Below, piece by piece: positions 15,297 to 18,875 of a DNA stretch of 18,875 bases (within the stretch, counting starts at the first letter, position 1; each line of letters opens with the position of its first letter). This DNA comes from Anaerolineae bacterium (GTDB lineage Bacteria; Chloroflexota; Anaerolineae; JAFGEY01): the NCBI GenBank assembly GCA_016929205.1, contig JAFGJF010000271.1, positions 1 through 18,875 on the forward strand, read 5' to 3'. The notes beneath the pieces are model-generated. The model was given only the letters and a program-made list of their open reading frames with translations, did not search any database and had not been told where the DNA came from. The position numbers were made by a program, and so were the translations under genes.

Positions 15297-16208
15297 GTGA
15301 GAGACGAACCAATTTCCCACACTATGATAGGGCGCACTTTGACCTTTTTGCTCGCACCAACAAACGTTCGGGTGGCGCTGGGTCCGGCTTTGTCGGTGCT
15401 ATGTGGCGCGTTGGCCTCCGGCAACTGGCAATGGAAAGCCGATCGACTGCTGGATCTGATCTTGGTTTTGTTCATTGCCGAGCTGCTGTGGAGCACCTGG
15501 CGGGCGATTTTGATCGACATGGATTGGCCTACCTATATCGCCGCTCATCCGCTGCCGGAACATGGTGACACGGTATTGATGCCCCCTTACACCACTCCCT
15601 GGTCGCCCGTAGGACGGTTGTTCGTCGGTTGGACCAGATTGCGCCGCTGGATGCGTGAAACGCTGCCCGTCGAACGATCCGGCGCGTTGCTCACGCTACC
15701 CATCCTGCCCCCGGTAGCGATCGTGCTCTCGGCAGCAGTTAACACCCAAATCCTCCTGTTATCGGTAATGGTTCTTGCACTCACGACAATAGAGTGGTCC
15801 GCTGCTCGTAGGAAAAAGGCACACCATAGTTTGCGGGCTATTTCAGAGATTGGCGCGAGTTGGATGGCGGGACACATGGTTTTTGGCCCGCTCACTTTGC
15901 AATCGCTGATCCTGGCTTGCTGTTATGCTTTGGTCTATCAGGGCGCATTGGTCCTGACAGAAAACCGTCTTGGCCCTGCACGGCAGCGATCGTGGGCACT
16001 GACATTGTTATGTACCGGACAGATAGCGGCTATAACACTGCTCGTCGCCCTCGGGCGGCCCCTGGCGTCTATGGCCCTCGGGTTGCTCGCCGTACCACAG
16101 TTACTGCTTTTGGCACAGTTGGACTCGGATGACCACGACCTGTGGTATCTGCGCCACATCGCGCCATTTTTGATGTTGTCGATGCTGGTCGCAGCGTGGG
16201 CGATCTAG
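15297..16208 (+). CDS. Polytopic inner-membrane protein of unknown function
   Basis: I do not recognise this 303-residue protein. It has about eight hydrophobic segments: roughly 24-42, 50-68, 130-147, 149-166, 184-200, 201-218, 231-250 and 252-273, with a last one at 287-303 reaching the C-terminus. Between the second and third lies a 60-residue polar loop containing HPLPEHGDTVLMPPYTTPWS and an arginine-rich stretch (TRLRRWMRE). No catalytic motif of a known transporter or prenyltransferase was identified. The GTG at 15297 lies about 20 nt after the predicted transcription start and has GAGAGAAG just upstream; ATG 15324 is an alternative. The methyltransferase gene begins 23 bp after its stop, so they are probably co-transcribed and may act on a common membrane substrate. 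The coding region is convincing, the function is open. Confidence 0.75.
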   Translation: MRDEPISHTMIGRTLTFLLAPTNVRVALGPALSVLCGALASGNWQWKADRLLDLILVLFIAELLWSTWRAILIDMDWPTYIAAHPLPEHGDTVLMPPYTTPWSPVGRLFVGWTRLRRWMRETLPVERSGALLTLPILPPVAIVLSAAVNTQILLLSVMVLALTTIEWSAARRKKAHHSLRAISEIGASWMAGHMVFGPLTLQSLILACCYALVYQGALVLTENRLGPARQRSWALTLLCTGQIAAITLLVALGRPLASMALGLLAVPQLLLLAQLDSDDHDLWYLRHIAPFLMLSMLVAAWAI

Positions 16209-16231
16209 GGGCATGGAAAAGGATTGAGCAA

Positions 16232-16981
16232 GTGTGGATCACAATCTTGTTGAGCATTGTAGGGCTTGTCGTATTGGGGGCGTTCCTGTACTGGGCATTC
16301 ATCATCACCGAAGGCGCCTATCTCGGCGCGCGTGTCGTCGCCTGGACTTACGATCTGACCGCCAACAAGTACGACCAGATCAAACAATTCAGACTTGAAG
16401 ATGACGTGTGGCTGATTGTCGGGCCACTGCTATACAAACTCAACAACGTCCGCGAGCCGCTCGTGCTCGACATAGCGACCGGCACGGGACGCCTGCCTCT
16501 CGCCCTGTTGAGTCGCCCGCTTTTCGACGGGCACGTGATCGGCCTGGATTTCTCGCGCAAGATGCTCCAGCAAGCGGACGCCAAACTGGCCCCACACGCG
16601 GGACGTTATACGCTTACCTGGCACAATGCCCAGCACTTACCTTTTCCAGATGACACCTTTGATGCGGTGTGCTGCCTGGAAGCGCTCGAGTTCATGCCCG
16701 ACCCCGGAGGCGTACTCGCCGAAATGTCCCGTGTGCTCCGTCCGGGGGGAACCTTTTTGGTCACCAATCGTATCAATTGGGAAGGCAAATTGATGCCCGG
16801 CAAAGCTTTCGCCAAGGACGAGTTTCGGACGATGCTCAAGAACATTGGCCTGGAACGGATCGAGTTTCGCATCTGGCAAGTCTATTACGATTTGATCTTC
16901 GCGCGCAAAAAGGGATGGCGTTCACCTCATGGTCATAACCTAGAGGATATCCAACACCTCTTAAAAGACATCTCTCTCTAG
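16232..16981 (+). CDS. Membrane-anchored class I SAM-dependent methyltransferase
   Basis: This 249-residue protein begins with one strong transmembrane helix (about 4-25) and a short amphipathic linker, followed by a Rossmann methyltransferase domain of the UbiE/Methyltransf_11 kind. Motif I is VLDIATGTG (78-86); acidic residue D105 in GLDFS would bind the SAM ribose; LPFPDDTFD (136-144) and RVLRPGG (167-173) are the later motifs. The anchor suggests a lipid, quinone or membrane-protein substrate. GTG 16232, with AAGGA about 8 bp upstream, is preferred; earlier in-frame GTG codons (16196, 16142) would overlap the upstream gene and lack binding sites. Spacing of 23 bp to the polytopic membrane protein indicates one transcript. 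The family is sure, the substrate unknown. Confidence 0.88.
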   Translation: MWITILLSIVGLVVLGAFLYWAFIITEGAYLGARVVAWTYDLTANKYDQIKQFRLEDDVWLIVGPLLYKLNNVREPLVLDIATGTGRLPLALLSRPLFDGHVIGLDFSRKMLQQADAKLAPHAGRYTLTWHNAQHLPFPDDTFDAVCCLEALEFMPDPGGVLAEMSRVLRPGGTFLVTNRINWEGKLMPGKAFAKDEFRTMLKNIGLERIEFRIWQVYYDLIFARKKGWRSPHGHNLEDIQHLLKDISL

Positions 16982-17031
16982 CCCATTTGAGACGCAGTGT
17001 GATCCCGTTTTAAAAGCTTGGAAAATGCGAC

Positions 17032-17058
17032 TTGACTTTCTAGGCGAGATCGTATAAG
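17032..17058 (+). promoter_or_regulatory. Possible promoter for the FtsB/DivIC-like gene
   Basis: TTGACT (17032-17037) and TATAAG (17053-17058) are 15 bp apart, a little short. If used, transcription starts near 17065, downstream of ATG 17059, which favours the ATG at 17119 as translation start. Confidence 0.45.
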
Positions 17059-17118
17059 ATGGAAGAGAATGTACATTATGTTAACGCCCTGAACCGCCAT
17101 TCCATTGCGAGAAACAAG

Positions 17119-17541
17119 ATGATTCGATCCAAAAATACACCTTTGATCGATGGCACACAATTTATCGGCATTGTCGTGATGACCATCGCCATCCTTCTGG
17201 TCGTCGATTTTGGCCGGCGGGCGACGACGGGATACTATGTTGCTCAGGCCGAAGAACAACTCAAGGGCGAGATCGCGATCGAACTCACCCGGCAAGCACA
17301 GCTCAAAGAGCGTCTCGACTATGTTCAGAGCGACGAATACGTTGAAGAATGGGCGCGCGAAAAGGCGCACATGATCCGGCCGGGCGATCAGCCGCTGATC
17401 CTCGTCGCCAGCGAGGCGCCGATTGTCCTGGCAAACGCAACCGAACGCACGCCCCCTACAGGAACCCCGCCGCCCGAACCCGCCTGGCATCGATGGTGGC
17501 GGCTGTTTTTTGACACCGAACCGGGCATCTCTCTAAACTAA
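17119..17541 (+). CDS. Septum formation initiator (FtsB/DivIC-like) protein
   Basis: FtsB/DivIC proteins are small bitopic membrane proteins of the divisome that pair with FtsL and help switch on septal wall synthesis. This 140-residue protein has a short cytoplasmic N-terminus, a transmembrane helix (about 14-30), a predicted extracytoplasmic coiled coil (about 38-72; AEEQLKGEIAIE, QAQLKERLDYV) and the family's conserved ending YVEEWAREKAHMIRPGDQ (74-91). A proline-rich tail of about 45 residues (TPPTGTPPPEPAW) is an unusual addition. The ATG at 17119 is chosen because of the promoter just upstream; ATG 17059 would add 20 residues (MEENVHYV start) and neither has a clear binding site. Upstream is the methyltransferase on the same strand, 137 bp away. 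No other division gene is visible. Confidence 0.82.
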   Translation: MIRSKNTPLIDGTQFIGIVVMTIAILLVVDFGRRATTGYYVAQAEEQLKGEIAIELTRQAQLKERLDYVQSDEYVEEWAREKAHMIRPGDQPLILVASEAPIVLANATERTPPTGTPPPEPAWHRWWRLFFDTEPGISLN

Positions 17542-17588
17542 CCATTTCCAAGCCTATTCATTCTCCGTTCGTATCATCTCGATACCCT

Positions 17589-17656
17589 TTGGCAGGAGCG
17601 GGTCTCGTGCCCGCTCAGAAGGGCAACCACAAGGGTTCGCCCCTACTTTTTGCCAA
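17589..17656 (+). repeat. Structured intergenic repeat, copy 2 (three-way junction)
   Basis: The outer stem is TTGGCA (17589-17594) with TGCCAA (17651-17656). Arm 1 is GAGCGGG (17596-17602) with CCCGCTC (17610-17616) around the loop TCTCGTG. Arm 2 is GGGC (17621-17624) with GCCC (17639-17642), continuing AACC/GGTT around ACAAG with one bulged C. The outer stem sequence is wholly different from copy 1 (1302-1360), yet the fold is the same. It lies downstream of the FtsB-like gene, and CTTTTTG follows arm 2, so it might also end transcription. Confidence 0.75.
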
Positions 17657-17805
17657 GATACCTCCGTTTCATCCTATGGCGCGCAAGCGCACGACCCTCC
17701 TATCCCGGCTTTTGGCAGATCAACATCATGACGTGGCCTCAGGAACGAAAGCAAGTATTTCTAACCACTTTCTAATCGTTTCCTGACCTCCTTCATATCT
17801 TTTTC

Positions 17806-17814
17806 TGTTATACT
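17806..17814 (+). promoter_or_regulatory. Extended -10 promoter for the secreted TSP3-repeat protein
   Basis: TGTTATACT fits the extended -10 pattern TGnTATAmT, here TATACT at 17809-17814. No good -35 is seen at the usual distance. It would give a leader of about 93 nt before ATG 17914. Confidence 0.5.
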
Positions 17815-17899
17815 ATCCTCAGTAAAACCCGTTATCATTTTTTCTGTTGCCCCTTTGCAGTGCCCAAGCTCTGCATTGTAAAGGACCATTTTTCTTACC

Positions 17900-17906
17900 A
17901 AGGAGG
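17900..17906 (+). promoter_or_regulatory. Consensus ribosome binding site
   Basis: AAGGAGG lies 7 nt before ATG 17914. It is one of the strongest binding sites in the window and fixes the start of the secreted protein, pointing to high expression. Confidence 0.8.
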
Positions 17907-17913
17907 TATTATC

Positions 17914-18875
17914 ATGAAAAAGAGAATTCTCTCTGTTTTAGGACTGCTGGTCACCCTCGTTTTGCTGATCCCGGCTGTTGTTTGGGCTGGCGACGTCGGC
18001 AGGACCAGTGCCAATTGTGAAGGTTGGTCGTTCGAGATCAAGAACTTGGGCGACAGTGAGCTGACCAGTACTTGGAAAGTCACGCTCAATGGCGTCCCCA
18101 TCCAATCTGGCTCGGCCACCCTTGAGGCTGACGGGTCCGAGGTGCTCTCGGGCGGTTGGGGCGGCATCGAGTGGGATTACGAGCAAATCTATACCGCCAC
18201 CTTTACCTTCGCGGGGAAAAGCGAGTCGGTCGAGTTCACCGGCTGCGGCACCCCGCCGTGTTCCGATGTCGACGAGGACGGCGTGTGCGATATTGATGAC
18301 AACTGCGTCAACACACCCAACCCCGATCAGGCCGACAGCGATGGCGATGGCATCGGCGATGCGTGTGACAGTTGCCCCAACGATCCGGGTAACGATGCCG
18401 ATGGGGATGGCATCTGTGGCAACGTAGACAACTGCGCTGGCACCTACAATCCCGACCAGATCGACACCGACAACGACGGCATCGGCGACGCCTGCGATAG
18501 CTGCATTGATGTCGACCAGGACACCGTTTGTGACAACGTAGACAACTGCGTGGGCACCTACAACCCCGACCAGGCCGATACCGACAACGATGGCATCGGC
18601 GACGCCTGCGACACCTGCCTCGACGTCGACGGTGACGGCGTGTGTGACCCCAACGACAACTGTGTCGGCACCTACAACCCCGACCAGATCGACGCCGACA
18701 ACGACGGCATCGGCGACGCCTGCGATGGCTGCGTTGATGTCGACCAGGACACCGTCTGTGACGACGTAGACAACTGCGCTGGCACCTACAACCCCGATCA
18801 GACCGACACCGACAACGATGGCATCGGCGACGCGTGCGACAACTGCCTCGACGTCGACGGTGACGGCGTGTGCGA
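17914..18875 (+). CDS. Secreted calcium-binding protein with thrombospondin type 3 repeats, 3' end beyond window
   Basis: The frame is open from ATG 17914 to the window end (320 codons), so the gene is 3'-partial. Residues 1-25 form a signal peptide ending VVWA. A compact beta domain follows (about 26-110; NCEGWSFEIKNLGDSELTSTWKVTL is its core region), of a kind I do not recognise. From about 115 the protein consists of aspartate- and cysteine-rich thrombospondin type 3 repeats: units of the form DNCxGTYNPDQxDxDNDGIGDACDxC, alternating with DVDxDxVCD. In this family the DxDxDG loops bind calcium and cysteines form disulfides, so the protein likely acts outside the cell as a rigid, calcium-stabilised stalk or adhesin. 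Four units recur every 38 residues. The promoter and strong binding site upstream suggest good expression. What follows the repeats cannot be known here. Confidence 0.9.
   Translation, partial: MKKRILSVLGLLVTLVLLIPAVVWAGDVGRTSANCEGWSFEIKNLGDSELTSTWKVTLNGVPIQSGSATLEADGSEVLSGGWGGIEWDYEQIYTATFTFAGKSESVEFTGCGTPPCSDVDEDGVCDIDDNCVNTPNPDQADSDGDGIGDACDSCPNDPGNDADGDGICGNVDNCAGTYNPDQIDTDNDGIGDACDSCIDVDQDTVCDNVDNCVGTYNPDQADTDNDGIGDACDTCLDVDGDGVCDPNDNCVGTYNPDQIDADNDGIGDACDGCVDVDQDTVCDDVDNCAGTYNPDQTDTDNDGIGDACDNCLDVDGDGVC
18298..18875 (+). repeat. Tandem DNA repeats encoding TSP3 units (114-bp period)
   Basis: The GACAACTG start of successive units falls at 18298, 18427, 18541, 18655 and 18769. The first interval is 129 bp (a 43-residue variant unit), the others exactly 114 bp. 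Units alternate between a DQDTVCD type and a DGDGVCD type, making a 228-bp higher-order period. The array continues past the window end. Confidence 0.85.

Noticed and set aside
17032..17118. The 20-residue extension of the FtsB-like protein from ATG 17059
   Set aside because: Not fully excluded, but the -10-like TATAAG ends one base before this ATG, so the codon would lie upstream of the transcript start. ATG 17119 also places the membrane helix at the usual distance.
18298..18875. CRISPR array or non-coding satellite at the right end
   Set aside because: Repeats are in frame, keep an open reading frame from ATG 17914, and encode standard thrombospondin type 3 units; there are no unique spacers of fixed length.

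Overview
The window looks like a chromosomal segment of a Chloroflexota bacterium, most likely of the Anaerolineae type. This is an inference. It rests on moderately high GC coding DNA, a very large exported subtilase ending in an FxPLVxK-like tail (a C-terminal ending I associate with exported Chloroflexota proteins), NAD-dependent GH4 and GH2 glycosidases, a FtsB/DivIC-like protein with a proline-rich tail, and intergenic elements with the core GGGCRACCACAAGGGTTCGC. No rRNA, tRNA, CRISPR array or insertion sequence was seen.

Layout. (1) 2-2537, plus strand: a GH4 glycosidase cut by the window edge, then an enolase-superfamily sugar-acid dehydratase, separated by a structured repeat. Together they suggest breakdown of an acidic glycoside. 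(2) 2538-3516: a gene-free stretch, then a minus-strand PIN toxin/antitoxin pair. (3) 3699-12922, minus strand: a probable operon in the order GAF histidine kinase, giant secreted S8 protease, membrane-anchored alpha/beta hydrolase, cytosolic beta-mannosidase. Kinase and protease overlap by ATGA, the protease and hydrolase are 17 bp apart, and the hydrolase and mannosidase are 46 bp apart. (4) 13012-14306, plus strand: a uroporphyrinogen-decarboxylase-family protein with its own promoter. (5) 14314-15195, minus strand: RNase III with a strong promoter and a structured leader of about 100 nt. (6) 15260-16981, plus strand: an unidentified polytopic membrane protein and a membrane-anchored SAM methyltransferase, fired from an extended -10 promoter. 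(7) 17032-17541: a FtsB/DivIC-like division protein. (8) 17589-18875: a second copy of the structured repeat, then a secreted calcium-binding protein with thrombospondin type 3 repeats that runs off the window end.

The genes fit a heterotrophic degrader of polysaccharide and protein. The protease acts outside the cell under a co-translated sensor, and the glycosidases and dehydratase act inside.

The least explained element is the two-copy intergenic repeat (1302-1360 and 17589-17656). Both copies fold into the same three-way junction although stem sequences differ, with compensatory changes. Other points worth a second look are a glycine at a normally acidic metal-binding position in RNase III, two competing folds in the RNase III leader, the kinase-protease coupling without a response regulator, and a 228-bp higher-order repeat in the calcium-binding gene.
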